From Bacteroidales bacterium (GTDB taxonomy: Bacteria > Bacteroidota > Bacteroidia > Bacteroidales > Paludibacteraceae): a stretch of DNA of 64,000 bases. Made by a program: the position numbers and the translations under genes. The DNA lies in the NCBI GenBank assembly GCA_004557405.1, contig SFDZ01000005.1, forward strand, positions 1 to 64,000. Direction: 5' to 3'. Shown piece after piece: positions 25,838-34,822 of the stretch; the first letter of the stretch is position 1, and each line of letters opens with the position of its first letter. The notes beneath the pieces were generated by a model. The model had not been told where the DNA came from and ran no database searches. It was given only the letters and a program-made list of their open reading frames with translations.

Positions 25838-27436
25838 TTATTTACTTGGCATGGCGATTGGCGGGTACGATAGAATGGTCGTCTTGTCGCCAACGCATTT
25901 TATGTTCTTAAAGAATATCTCCTGACCCGGCTTCAACGATTTCATCAGACTTAATTGATCGTCCGAAAAAGCGTTGGTGGGCGAAGATTTCGTGGTGTTA
26001 CCACCACGCACTGTTGCTACCATTTCGAAATCGGCAATGCGGAAATTGGCTTTCAACAATCCGTCGGCATATTGTGCCACGAATTTTGCTTCCAACAACT
26101 GCTTGCGCGTCGGTGCTTTTTGGTAACCTTCGATGTTCGGGTTGTAGTCCACCACGTTGCCGTTGGCATCGGTGTAGCGCAAGAATGGAGCAGGGTCGGG
26201 GAGTGCTTTCACACGGAACAAACTGCTGCCCATGGGCACTATCTTACCTTCAACATCGGCCGATACGGTGATTTTGACTTCGCTGTTGCTGCTTGGTTTG
26301 CAAATGTAGTACGAACCATTTTTGGTCAGCGTGCCACCGGCAATGTCCACTTTTACTTTGGAGTCGCTGACGCCCGGCACCGATATTTTCAAACGGTTGT
26401 TGAATCCTTTGTACACAACGTTCATATCCTCGTTGGCGATGGTGGCCGATGGTTCGCCCACTGTGTATTCGTCTTTGAACGGATATTCGCGCGGCACACC
26501 ATCGTTGCCTTTCAGCACAATTTTACCCGAGAACGGGAATGTGCCGATGGTATTGCAACTTGCTGTGTATGTTTCACTTGCCAATTTGTTGCTGCCAATG
26601 TAGTATTCCGGCACTTTGGTCGAGTCCACAGCCGACAACACGATTTTGGCTTTGTATTGACCGCCTTGCATCACATGCTTGGAGTTAGGAATGACGAAGG
26701 CTTCGATTTTGTTTACACGGAAGTCGCCGGCATCGGTCTGTGCTTTGAAGTACTGAATCAACTCTTGCTCGGTGGTTAGAATGTCGTTTTCGTATTTCGA
26801 CAACTGCGTTGTTACGGCAATAATAGGCATCGATTCGAATGTGGCATTCAACCACGGCACCATTTCCGTACCATGCGAGTTCATCGATGGTTCGGTGGTG
26901 AAACGTTTTTCGTAGATTTCGATGTGTGTCGAGTCGTCGCCGAACATGTGCTCTACAAAGTGGCGATATTCCTCGAGCATACGTTTGAATGTTTGACCTT
27001 TTTCGGTGCCGTTTTTCTCATCGTTGCCGATGAAGTAGTTACTTGCAATGTCGGTATTGTCTTTGGTTACCAATTTGTAGTTGTTGACGGTATCGATACC
27101 CACTTCCACTTTGTCGGCCATCATTATCAGGTCGGCTTTTGCTTGGTGTATGAATGTAATCAAACTATCGCTTTTTTGGCGAACCAGATTCGATTTTTCC
27201 AACCATTCTCCGACTTTTTCGGGGTTTTGTTGGTACAGATAATTCATTTCGTCGTAGAGTGCGGAGTTTTGTTGATGGCCTGTTTCGATGTTGGTAATCA
27301 GGCTGTTGTCCACCATCAAGAAGCCATTCAAAATATCCGCCGATACATTCAGCGCCAACATGGCAGTTAGCACCAAATACATCATACCTATCATTTTCTG
27401 TCTCGGGGTTTCCGGACAATTCGCTGCGCCACTCAT
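25838..27436 (-). CDS. porM: T9SS motor protein PorM/GldM
   Basis: PorM is the long periplasmic shaft of the T9SS rotary motor. It has one N-terminal membrane helix (residues ~16-40, IGMMYLVLTAMLALNVSA), a helical domain, then three beta-domains ending at the outer-membrane ring. Length is 532 residues. PETPRQKMIGMMYLVLTAML is strongly family-like. The C-terminal domain contains AFSDDQLSLMKSLKPGQEIFF, typical of the PorKN-contacting end. It sits between porL (44 nt) and porN (30 nt). Confidence 0.96.
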   Translation of the reverse strand: MSGAANCPETPRQKMIGMMYLVLTAMLALNVSADILNGFLMVDNSLITNIETGHQQNSALYDEMNYLYQQNPEKVGEWLEKSNLVRQKSDSLITFIHQAKADLIMMADKVEVGIDTVNNYKLVTKDNTDIASNYFIGNDEKNGTEKGQTFKRMLEEYRHFVEHMFGDDSTHIEIYEKRFTTEPSMNSHGTEMVPWLNATFESMPIIAVTTQLSKYENDILTTEQELIQYFKAQTDAGDFRVNKIEAFVIPNSKHVMQGGQYKAKIVLSAVDSTKVPEYYIGSNKLASETYTASCNTIGTFPFSGKIVLKGNDGVPREYPFKDEYTVGEPSATIANEDMNVVYKGFNNRLKISVPGVSDSKVKVDIAGGTLTKNGSYYICKPSSNSEVKITVSADVEGKIVPMGSSLFRVKALPDPAPFLRYTDANGNVVDYNPNIEGYQKAPTRKQLLEAKFVAQYADGLLKANFRIADFEMVATVRGGNTTKSSPTNAFSDDQLSLMKSLKPGQEIFFKNIKCVGDKTTILSYPPIAMPSK

Positions 27437-27480
27437 TACAATATTAGTTTAGGGTGATTGACAAAAACAATTATTTCAAT

Positions 27481-28371
27481 TTATGCGTTGATGGCATTCA
27501 GCATATTGCCGTAAATCGCATTCAAATCAACCACTTTTTGTGCCAATTTGGCTGTTTCGTCTTGATATTTTTCTGCATCTTTTGCGCTCACGGCCACGGC
27601 TTTTTGTACTTTGTCCAAGTCGTTGGCTACGGCTGCAATTTTAGCGGTTTGTTGTTCTACGGCATCTGCTTGGCTTTGAACGTTTTTCAACTGAATTTCG
27701 TAAACAGAGTTGATGGCTCCCAAGTTTTTGTTGATGGCTTCGGCTTTGTCCACATATTGTTTGGTGTTAGCTTGCACGGTGGCCATGTTTTCGGTAATGC
27801 CGTTGTAGGCAGCCAACAAGGCGTTCGATGCGGCATCCAAGTTTTGCTGTTTCGCAGCAAATTGTGCTGCTGCATTGCCTGCCAATTCCAAATTTTGTGC
27901 AAAAGAATCGGTCAAACCTGCCACTTTCGAGATGCCTGCAATTTGCTTGGCGGCCTCGCTGATGCTTTTCAGACCATCTTGCATGGCTTTCACATCTTCG
28001 TCTTTCAATGGGCTTACACCCGGAGTTGCGTTTGCTGCGGGTTGGCTGCCACCGCTTACAGGTGCGCCGTTACCGCCTACGCCGGCACCAATGTGGTTGT
28101 AAAGCGGGTCGGGGTCGTCCTGGGTCAGTGCGGGGAATACATGATTCCAATGCAAATCGGGATGCGGGTCGTCCAATACACCGATAGAGAACAACAATGC
28201 TTCGGTAAACATACCGATCATCAGCATGATACTTGCTCCCGGCCAGTGCAAAATTTTGAACAATGCACCGACGATAACGATAGCGGCACCAAGTGAATAA
28301 ACACATCCAACGACTTTTTTACCTTGTGGGCTGAAATACCATTTCATGAACCCCTTACGTTCTTTTGCCAT
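27481..28371 (-). CDS. porL: T9SS motor protein PorL/GldL
   Basis: PorL is the stator-like inner-membrane part of the T9SS motor and uses the proton gradient. Two transmembrane helices lie at residues ~20-40 and ~45-65, joined by HWPG. A glutamate in the second helix (Glu57, in MFTEALLFSIG) matches the conserved acidic residue needed for proton flow in GldL. A cytosolic, Ala/Gln-rich coiled-coil tail of about 200 residues follows (~100-296). Length is 296 residues. The ATG follows porK by 48 nt. Confidence 0.95.
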   Translation of the reverse strand: MAKERKGFMKWYFSPQGKKVVGCVYSLGAAIVIVGALFKILHWPGASIMLMIGMFTEALLFSIGVLDDPHPDLHWNHVFPALTQDDPDPLYNHIGAGVGGNGAPVSGGSQPAANATPGVSPLKDEDVKAMQDGLKSISEAAKQIAGISKVAGLTDSFAQNLELAGNAAAQFAAKQQNLDAASNALLAAYNGITENMATVQANTKQYVDKAEAINKNLGAINSVYEIQLKNVQSQADAVEQQTAKIAAVANDLDKVQKAVAVSAKDAEKYQDETAKLAQKVVDLNAIYGNMLNAINA

Positions 28372-28419
28372 AATTTTTTTTGTTTAGGTTTTTGTTTAAG
28401 GTTATTTTTTTGTTTTTGA

Positions 28420-29820
28420 TTATTCGCCAATATAACTGCGTACGCAACGGAATCCGATGGCAGGACTGCGTTTTGTTTGATATTCGAAATCGCGTACTCC
28501 GCATTGCAGGTAGGCACCAACATCTTTCCACGAGCCACCGCGAATGACTTTACGTTTCATGATGCGCGGGTCGTCCTTCTTCGAGTGATAGTTGTACGCC
28601 GAGTTCATATCGTGTGTAAATGTCGGTGCGTTAGGGTCGTAGGTGTCGGACGTCCATTCCGATACATTGCCACTCATGTCGTACAGACCGTAGTCGTTGG
28701 GGTCGAACGAGGCTACTTGGCACGGTATCAGATAGCCATCTTCGGTGTAGTTGCCGCGTGTGGGTTTGAAGTTGGCCATAAAACATCCTTTGGCATCGCG
28801 GATGTAGGGACCGCCCCACGGATAGATGGCCATGTGGCGTCCGCCACGAGCCGCATATTCCCATTCGGCTTCGGTTGGCAAGCGGTATTCTTGTGTACGC
28901 GGTAAACCCGGTACCGATTCGTATAGTTTGGTGCGCCAATGGCAGAATGCTACTGCTTGGTCCCACGATACTCCGACAACGGGATATTTGCCGTTGCTGG
29001 GGTGGCAGAAGTAGTTGAGCATGGCCGGCTCGTTGAAACTATATGTGTATTCGCGCATCCAGCACATGGTGTCGGGATAGATATTGATTATTTTGCTGCA
29101 CAGCAGGTCGCTACGATGGCGCAGGGGTTTGACGATGACCGTGTCGACAATGGCGTTGCCACGCATAAAGGCGCTGTCGATGCGCACTTTGGCGTTGGGG
29201 TTGTACGAACCGGTATAAGGGTTAAATTCGTTGCCGGGCAGTGCTGCCTGGTTGTAATCGACCCATTGGTAGTAGTAGTTCAAAATGTGCGTGTTGAGTT
29301 GGCGGCCGATGGTCTTTTCTGCGCCGTAGAAGTACATTTGTTCAACGGCGTTGTATTTTGCTTCGACCATTTCGTCGTCTTCTTTCCATTGTATGCCCCA
29401 AGGAATTTTTGCTTTCCAATTTAATATGGTGTCGGGGTCGTCTTGTTGATAGACTTTGGCTGTTAGATAGTATTTTGCGGCTTCTTCTTCGTCGTCTATC
29501 TGGCGCATCTTGATCAGTGCGATGGAGTCGCGCACATAGTTGACGAACTCGCGATACTCACCATTCGTGATTTCTGTTTCGTCCATCCAGAAGGCATCGA
29601 TTGATTTTGTGGCTTGTTTCGACTGCAAATTCCACACGATGGATTGGTCGTTGGAGCCCATGGTAAACGAGCCGCGTGGTATGAATACCATGCCGTAGGG
29701 GGTTGTTTCCGGTTTCGATTTGCCGTAAACGCCCGCTAAGAAACCTTTTGGGGCTTTGGCGCAACCGGCCAAGAGAGCCGTTGTTGCGATGGTAACCATG
29801 ATGAAAGATGATTTTCTCAT
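28420..29820 (-). CDS. porK: T9SS ring lipoprotein PorK/GldK
   Basis: PorK is an outer-membrane lipoprotein that builds the T9SS ring with PorN. The ATG at 29820 gives a lipoprotein signal with Cys20 (TTALLAGC). A formylglycine-generating-enzyme/sulfatase-modifying fold fills the body: MVFIPRGSFTMGSND, FWMDETEITNGEYREF, YRLPTEAEWEYAARGG and a C-terminal VIRGGSWKD...RSPAIGFRCV. It is 466 residues long and lacks evident catalytic use. The frame is open upstream to 29892, but that would bury the signal peptide and overlap porP. porP ends 10 nt upstream. Confidence 0.96.
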   Translation of the reverse strand: MRKSSFIMVTIATTALLAGCAKAPKGFLAGVYGKSKPETTPYGMVFIPRGSFTMGSNDQSIVWNLQSKQATKSIDAFWMDETEITNGEYREFVNYVRDSIALIKMRQIDDEEEAAKYYLTAKVYQQDDPDTILNWKAKIPWGIQWKEDDEMVEAKYNAVEQMYFYGAEKTIGRQLNTHILNYYYQWVDYNQAALPGNEFNPYTGSYNPNAKVRIDSAFMRGNAIVDTVIVKPLRHRSDLLCSKIINIYPDTMCWMREYTYSFNEPAMLNYFCHPSNGKYPVVGVSWDQAVAFCHWRTKLYESVPGLPRTQEYRLPTEAEWEYAARGGRHMAIYPWGGPYIRDAKGCFMANFKPTRGNYTEDGYLIPCQVASFDPNDYGLYDMSGNVSEWTSDTYDPNAPTFTHDMNSAYNYHSKKDDPRIMKRKVIRGGSWKDVGAYLQCGVRDFEYQTKRSPAIGFRCVRSYIGE

Positions 29821-29830
29821 ATTCTCAAAT

Positions 29831-30796
29831 TTAGAGTATTCGCACACTTTTATGTTTATTTCCTTTTTTATTGAGTGCCAGGCTGAATTCATACGCTAAA
29901 AATAGTTCGTGTGAACCATGGCTGGCGGTAATTATTTTGTTTATAGGCAAGTCGTAGGCGTATCCTATCGACAATCCGTTTAGCACTTTGATGCCCAACA
30001 AGAATGATATGGCATCGAGTCGTGCGCCGAGTCCGCCCCAATATTTGCCTTTATAGTCGAGCAAGACGGTTGCACTTGGGTTCCAACTGACGAAGTCGGT
30101 GATAATCAGTGCTGCCGTTTTGATGGTGTAGTCGGGGTTTTTCAGACGGAAGTCGTAGCCTCCCGATGCTGTGTAGAGCCTTGTCATGAAAAATTCGCCT
30201 ACATCGCCCAAGTTGATGGTTGCTTCGGGCAGGTGCAGTGCCGAGATGCCGACAAACCATTTTGCTGTCGAGTAATAAATGCCCAATCCGCAGTCGAATC
30301 CTACGCCGGAAACTTCGTTGTCGGGTATGAGTGGGTCTTTGGCTGGCGAGAAATAGTCGCTTTCGACGAGGTGAACGCTGTCGCCTTTGAATTTGATGTT
30401 TGATACACCGATGTTGGCGCCGATGCTCAAAGTGCCTTCTCCCAATTTCAGTTTGTAGGCGTATTGCAAATTGATTTGCTGATTGGAAAATATGCCAAAA
30501 ATATCGTTTACGAATTGAACGCCTGCTCCATGTTGTGTTTTCCCGATGCGGAAAGGCGCATGTGCGGAAAAATAGGTTGTTCGCGGGGCATTGTCGATGC
30601 TAATCCATTGTAAACGTTGCAGCCCGAATATCTGCATCATCTGTTGTTCGCCAACAACAGCGGGGTTTATAACGGTTTTGTTGTAGAGGTACTGTGTCAG
30701 TTGGGCGTCGAATTGTCCGTGAGCCGCAGTACTTGCAATAATGCTGAAAATAAGTGTCAGACCTAACCTTTGGCTGTATTTTTGTAAAAACCTCAC
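29831..30796 (-). CDS. porP: PorP/SprF-family T9SS outer-membrane protein
   Basis: This is a beta-barrel protein of the PorP/SprF family, 321 residues, with a signal peptide ending TAAHGQ. Family hallmarks are FDAQLTQYLYNKTVINPAVVG near the mature N-terminus (short: TQYLYNKTVINPA), FGLQRLQWISIDNAPRTTYF and a C-terminal GSHELFLAYEFSL. It is the first gene of the por cluster as in Porphyromonas gingivalis, and it interacts with PorE/A-LPS-linked anchoring of cargo in that system. No clear -7 element was found upstream. Confidence 0.94.
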   Translation of the reverse strand: MRFLQKYSQRLGLTLIFSIIASTAAHGQFDAQLTQYLYNKTVINPAVVGEQQMMQIFGLQRLQWISIDNAPRTTYFSAHAPFRIGKTQHGAGVQFVNDIFGIFSNQQINLQYAYKLKLGEGTLSIGANIGVSNIKFKGDSVHLVESDYFSPAKDPLIPDNEVSGVGFDCGLGIYYSTAKWFVGISALHLPEATINLGDVGEFFMTRLYTASGGYDFRLKNPDYTIKTAALIITDFVSWNPSATVLLDYKGKYWGGLGARLDAISFLLGIKVLNGLSIGYAYDLPINKIITASHGSHELFLAYEFSLALNKKGNKHKSVRIL

Positions 30797-30921
30797 AATC
30801 GTTCGTTGATGCTACTTTCTTGTTTGGTGCGATAGCTTCCTTTACAAATAAAACTAAAAATGGTTTGAAAAATTGTGTGCCTTGGGTTACTTTTTTATTT
30901 TTTTTGTTCGTTTTTTGTGCG

Positions 30922-31143
30922 TTAATACTCTTCTTCGTTGAAGAAAAAATCTTCTTTGCTCGGATAGTCCGGCCAGATGTCTTCGATGCTTTCGTAGATG
31001 TCGCCTTCGTCTTCTATCTCTTGCAGGTTCTCGATCACTTCGAGCGGAGCACCCGATCGCATGGCGTAGTCGATAAGCTCATCTTTCGATGCCGGCCAAG
31101 GTGCATCTTCCAATTTTGAGGCTAATTCTAAAGTCCAATACAT
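30922..31143 (-). CDS. DUF2795 family small acidic protein
   Basis: The 73-residue protein (MYWTLELASKLEDAPWPASK...) is very acidic at its C-terminus. It belongs to DUF2795, a small conserved family of Bacteroidetes with unknown biochemical role. The ATG at 31143 is chosen because the -7 element lies at 31198-31205; the longer frame would begin inside the promoter. Confidence 0.85.
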   Translation of the reverse strand: MYWTLELASKLEDAPWPASKDELIDYAMRSGAPLEVIENLQEIEDEGDIYESIEDIWPDYPSKEDFFFNEEEY

Positions 31144-31197
31144 AGTGAATCCGATAATTTTGATATGAGTTGCAATGACAACCCGATTTTCAACTTG

Positions 31198-31205
31198 CAA
31201 AGATA
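31198..31205 (-). promoter_or_regulatory. -7 promoter element of the DUF2795 gene
   Basis: Minus-strand TATCTTTG, 55 nt from the ATG at 31143. It overlaps the short spacer after the cobalamin adenosyltransferase gene. Confidence 0.55.
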
Positions 31206-31223
31206 GTTATTTTTTGGAAAGAA

Positions 31224-31772
31224 TCAACTTTTTGTCCAAAATTTTTCGTTTTTGTTGTTTTTTGTTGCCAAAAATCGTGCGAGGACGAATAAAAAATCGG
31301 ACAACCTGTTGATGTATTTTATGATTTCTGATTTTGTAAAGTCTTGATTTTCAATATCTAATATGTGTCGTTCGGCGCGTCGTGCGATGGCGCGGCAGAT
31401 GTGGCATAATGCTGCTTGTTCGTTGTCGCCATAGATGATGAATTGGGTTAATTTTGGCAAATTTTGGTCGATTTCGTCAATAAATTGTTCTAATTGTTGT
31501 GTTTTTTTTTCCGAAATTTTCGCAGATTCGTGCAGTTGGGTTGTCTTGGTGTCGGTGGCAAGATTGGCTCCGATGCACAATAAGGTGTTTTGAATGTCGT
31601 GTATGGCATGCTGCCATTTGTCGTCGTCGATTTTGACTTTGAGCAGCCCCAAAAACGAGTTGAGTTCGTCGATGGTGCCGTAGGCGTGGAGTCGTGGGGC
31701 GTTTTTTGCGATGCGTTGTCCTCCGACGAGTGATGTGGTGCCGTTGTCGCCTGTTTTTGTGTAGATTTTCAT
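31224..31772 (-). CDS. ATP:cob(I)alamin adenosyltransferase, PduO type
   Basis: This enzyme makes adenosylcobalamin from cob(I)alamin and ATP. The N-terminal ATP site is YTKTGDNGTTSLVGG (residues ~4-18), followed by YGTIDELNSFLGL, and the C-terminal signature is INRLSDFLFVLARFLA. Length is 182 residues, normal for single-domain PduO/MMAB. It would support B12-dependent mutases elsewhere in the genome. No cobalamin riboswitch was recognised. It follows the O-methyltransferase by 12 nt. Confidence 0.95.
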   Translation of the reverse strand: MKIYTKTGDNGTTSLVGGQRIAKNAPRLHAYGTIDELNSFLGLLKVKIDDDKWQHAIHDIQNTLLCIGANLATDTKTTQLHESAKISEKKTQQLEQFIDEIDQNLPKLTQFIIYGDNEQAALCHICRAIARRAERHILDIENQDFTKSEIIKYINRLSDFLFVLARFLATKNNKNEKFWTKS

Positions 31773-31784
31773 GCGGTTGTGGTG

Positions 31785-32567
31785 TTAGAATGCTACGATG
31801 TGGTTTTCTTTTTGTAAATCGGTGTTGAAAAATGCGATTCCCATCTGAAAAATGTCGATGGTTGTGGTGATGTGCGTGTCGGTTTGTATGGTGTGCCACG
31901 CTTGTTCCATGTCGGCCGAGCGGTGAATGTCGTCGAATATAAATAGGGTGTGTTGGTGTGCGTGCGGTCGGCATTGGCGAAAATAACGCATGGTGGCTTC
32001 GCCGGTGTGGTTGGCATCGAAGAATACGAGGTCGATGGTCGGCATCGTTTGCAGGGCTTGTGCGAGTGTGTGGTCGATGTCGCCGCAGATGGTGCGAATG
32101 TTGTCGGCGTGATGTTTGTCGAAAAGTGTTTTTGCGAAGGTGTGTAGTTGCGGTTCGCCTTCCAGCGTGATGATACGGGCGTGCGAGTCGGCGGCAGCCA
32201 TGTGCAGTGTAGTGAGGCCTACGTTTGTGCCAAGTTCGATGATGTGGCTTGCGTGGCTTGCGTTGACGATTCGGAACAGCAATTCGGCATATTTGCGTTT
32301 GGAGCAGGAGTGCTTGACTATGTGGTGTATGGTAGATTGCCGTGCGCCTGCTGTGCCGAATCCTTGTAGTGTAATTGTGTCGGTATTGTGGAGCAACTGT
32401 TGTCGGAGCCGGCGCAATCGGTTGTAGGCATAAAATGGTGTTCGTTCGTACAATACACTATTCAGCCAATGGAAAACGAATGGCGAGTGTATGCCGTATC
32501 CACCTTTGCGATGTGCGTGGCGCAGATAGGTTGCTCGTGCCTGTATTTGGTGTAGTGTGTTTGTCAT
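31785..32567 (-). CDS. SAM-dependent O-methyltransferase-like protein
   Basis: A 260-residue class I methyltransferase with the SAM-binding glycine motif IIELGTNVGLTTLHMA, an acidic loop ITLEGEP and the acceptor-site segment IDLVFFDANHTGEATMRYF. This matches the class of small O-methyltransferases common in Bacteroidetes; the substrate is unknown. The ATG at 32567 is selected because a -7 element (32585-32592) lies just upstream, while the longer frame to 32669 crosses the promoter. Confidence 0.83.
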   Translation of the reverse strand: MTNTLHQIQARATYLRHAHRKGGYGIHSPFVFHWLNSVLYERTPFYAYNRLRRLRQQLLHNTDTITLQGFGTAGARQSTIHHIVKHSCSKRKYAELLFRIVNASHASHIIELGTNVGLTTLHMAAADSHARIITLEGEPQLHTFAKTLFDKHHADNIRTICGDIDHTLAQALQTMPTIDLVFFDANHTGEATMRYFRQCRPHAHQHTLFIFDDIHRSADMEQAWHTIQTDTHITTTIDIFQMGIAFFNTDLQKENHIVAF

Positions 32568-32584
32568 GGTTATGTAAGATGTTG

Positions 32585-32592
32585 CAAAGGTA
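32585..32592 (-). promoter_or_regulatory. -7 promoter element of the methyltransferase gene
   Basis: Minus-strand TACCTTTG, 18 nt before the ATG at 32567. It probably also serves the adenosyltransferase gene. Confidence 0.6.
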
Positions 32593-32693
32593 TAAAAAAA
32601 AATGATATGTGAGGTGGTTGTTTGGACGAAAAATGTGTTTTTGTGCAACGTTTTTGTTGCGTGTTGCATCTACAAAATAGGAAGGGATGGAAA

Positions 32694-33353
32694 ATGAAAC
32701 GTTGTAATTGTTTTTTAGTTGTTGTGGGTTTGGCGTTGTGTCTGCTGTCGGGTTGTTCGGCGTCGATGCCTTGGGATGACGCCGAGAGTACGGCGGCGGT
32801 GATGACCGTGCGTCAGATGCCGGATGTGGGGTTGTGTTTTGTGTCGGACGATTCGCTGGTATATGTGCCGTCCGATGCGAAGGTGTTGTCGAATACGTTG
32901 CTGGGGCATAGGTGTTATGTGGAGTATTGGTCGATGATAGAACAGTCTGACGGCACCTATCTGGTAGAAGTGTCGTTTGTGTATCCGGTGCGCGAACTTC
33001 CTGTGCTTCAGAATGATACAGTGTCGTGTGTAGCGTCTGTCGGTGAGGGTGTAGGTGTGCCTGCTGCGTGGTGTTCGGGACATTATCTGAATATGGTGCT
33101 TGAGTACTATGGTTCCAATCGTGTGTCGCACGATTTTTGGTTAGTGGCGTCCGATACGACGGTCGGTGCAGAGGCAACTTTGCTACTCGAACTATATCAC
33201 GATGCCGGAAACGATGCCGGCAAGTTGTTGCAATGGGAGGTGGTGTCGTACGATATAGCCTCGTTGTTGAATGCTCGTGATGTCGATATGTTGCAAATTG
33301 TCTATCGGCAGTACGATATGACGGATAGTAGTGTAACGGTTGCTTTGCCGTGA
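32694..33353 (+). CDS. NigD-like lipoprotein
   Basis: The 219-residue lipoprotein starts MKRCNCFLVVVGLALCLLSGC with the lipid-modified Cys in LSGCSAS (about residue 21). The middle part (SDDSLVYVPSDAKVLSN, GHRCYVEYWSM, GTYLVEVSFVYPV) fits the N-terminal OB-like domain of NigD-like proteins. A beta-rich domain follows, ending VYRQYDMTDSSVTVALP. NigD was named after a Bacteroides nigABCD locus, but the function of most homologues is unknown. The ATG at 32694 was preferred to the open frame start at 32622 because it begins the signal peptide. Confidence 0.72.
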   Translation: MKRCNCFLVVVGLALCLLSGCSASMPWDDAESTAAVMTVRQMPDVGLCFVSDDSLVYVPSDAKVLSNTLLGHRCYVEYWSMIEQSDGTYLVEVSFVYPVRELPVLQNDTVSCVASVGEGVGVPAAWCSGHYLNMVLEYYGSNRVSHDFWLVASDTTVGAEATLLLELYHDAGNDAGKLLQWEVVSYDIASLLNARDVDMLQIVYRQYDMTDSSVTVALP

Positions 33354-33430
33354 CTATATATTTATAGGGTGTAACAAAGTGGTGTTGCAGCGTGTGATGT
33401 GGGGAATTTTGCAAATTCCCCATTATTGTT

Positions 33431-33462
33431 TTTGCTTTGTTAAAATAAAAGGTGTATATTTG
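33431..33462 (+). promoter_or_regulatory. Promoter of the type-B cargo gene
   Basis: A TTTG at 33431-33434 (-33) is 20 nt from TATATTTG at 33455-33462 (-7). The ATG is 31 nt downstream at 33494. The longest open frame would begin inside this promoter, so the internal ATG is the start. Confidence 0.68.
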
Positions 33463-33493
33463 CCGTTGTTTATTTAGAACTCAAATTGTTGTA

Positions 33494-34747
33494 ATGAAAA
33501 AGGTATTATTGTTGCTCAGTTGTATGTCGTTCGGAGCGGTTTATGCTCAATGGACGGCTTCGTATCCGTCGATACAAGAGTCGGTAGATGGGTTGGATGT
33601 TCTGTTTTTGTTTAACGGTATTTCGGCGTCAACGGAAATTACTTATACGGGCGTTGGCTCGGAGTTTGAATGGTGTACGTTTGATGGCGATTTTCAGAGT
33701 AATCAGGCAACGCTGTCGCCCGAAGATGGTGTTGGCTATGTGCTCAAAGTCGATGGTGCGGAAACTGCGCGCATTTGGGTGATTGATTATGCCAAATATC
33801 CTGCGTCGATTTCGGCGGTAGATGTAGTCGAGGCCGATGACCGGTGTGATTATATTAAGGTTGTGCCGATGTTTAGCGCTCCTGAATTGATGTACAAGGA
33901 TAAGAATGGTGCGGTGCATGTGTTGCCTCGTACGTTTACGTTTGCTTACGATGCGGTAACATTTAGCGGTGATGCGTGGTCGCAGCCGACGCCGCAATAT
34001 TTTAAGAAATCGACACCTTTTACTGAGGTGGTGTTCGATGCGCCATTGTGCGATACACAGTTTACGCTGACCGGCGACGATTGGGCGGAGCGTTTCGGCG
34101 TGGAGGTGCAGCGTGCGTCGAGCGAATTGTATCATGCCATAGCGGTAGAGGCGCACTTGAAAGGTACGATAGAGGAGCGTCCGGCCAAAAACGAGTTGGA
34201 TCGTTCGGGAGCGGATGTTACGGGTTCAGGACCGTTGGTGGTGGCTTTCGAAAGTCGTGTCAATCCGTTGTCAATCAATTACTACGAGTGGTTTATATTC
34301 CCGGTGAACGACCCTGCCAATTATATGCGCTATAATGACAAGGATTTGCGTTATACGTTTACCGAGTCGGGATCGTATCGCGTGCGTTTGGTGGCGACGT
34401 CGGATGTGTGCGAGTATGTCGATTCGCTCAATGTGAAAGTGCTGGAGTCGTCGTTGGATGTGCCCAATGTTTTTACACCGAACGGCGATGGAGTGAACGA
34501 TGAGTTTCGTGTGGCATTTAAGTCGTTGGCGACTTATAGTTGTCAGATATTCAATCGTTGGGGACGCTTGGTTTATAAAAGCACCGATCCGGGTAAGGGT
34601 TGGGACGGTACCATCAACGGCAAGCCTGCGGCTCCGGGGGCTTATTATTATGTGATTCAGGCCACCGGTACCGATGTCGATGACGAAGGCAAACCGGTAA
34701 AGTATAAGTTGAGTGGCGATATCAATTTGTTGCGTGGCAAAAAATAG
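33494..34747 (+). CDS. T9SS type-B sorting domain (gliding-motility-associated C-terminal) protein
   Basis: A secreted protein of 417 residues with a signal peptide (to GAVYAQ), two or more beta-sandwich regions, and a PKD-like segment (YYEWFIFPVND ... SGSYRVRLVATSDVCEY). The C-terminal domain runs from PNVFTPNGDGVNDEF to GDINLLRGKK, including IFNRWGRLVYKS and WDGTINGKPAAPGAYYYV. This is the type-B T9SS sorting domain and predicts export through the Por system encoded about 4 kb to the left. Type-B cargo generally relies on a PorP/SprF-family partner. Function of the mature part is unknown. Confidence 0.9.
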   Translation: MKKVLLLLSCMSFGAVYAQWTASYPSIQESVDGLDVLFLFNGISASTEITYTGVGSEFEWCTFDGDFQSNQATLSPEDGVGYVLKVDGAETARIWVIDYAKYPASISAVDVVEADDRCDYIKVVPMFSAPELMYKDKNGAVHVLPRTFTFAYDAVTFSGDAWSQPTPQYFKKSTPFTEVVFDAPLCDTQFTLTGDDWAERFGVEVQRASSELYHAIAVEAHLKGTIEERPAKNELDRSGADVTGSGPLVVAFESRVNPLSINYYEWFIFPVNDPANYMRYNDKDLRYTFTESGSYRVRLVATSDVCEYVDSLNVKVLESSLDVPNVFTPNGDGVNDEFRVAFKSLATYSCQIFNRWGRLVYKSTDPGKGWDGTINGKPAAPGAYYYVIQATGTDVDDEGKPVKYKLSGDINLLRGKK

Positions 34748-34770
34748 TGTTTGTTTGTCTGTCGAACACG

Positions 34771-34805
34771 AAAAAGGGAATGTCCAATTGGATATTCCCT
34801 TTTTT
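34771..34805. terminator. Bidirectional hairpin terminator
   Basis: Arms AAAAAGGGAAT and ATTCCCTTTTT around GTCCAATTGGAT, which can itself pair as TCCAATTGGA. It separates the convergent type-B cargo gene and the PII-like gene. Confidence 0.88.
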
Positions 34806-34822
34806 CTTGTTGTGTGCGACTT

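Noticed and set aside
28420..29820. Sulfatase-modifying factor enzyme instead of PorK
   Set aside because: The FGE fold is real, but the lipoprotein signal and position between porP and porL identify it as the T9SS ring protein.
31198..31800. Cobalamin riboswitch for the adenosyltransferase gene
   Set aside because: The gene follows the methyltransferase by 12 nt and no B12-box-like conserved core was found.
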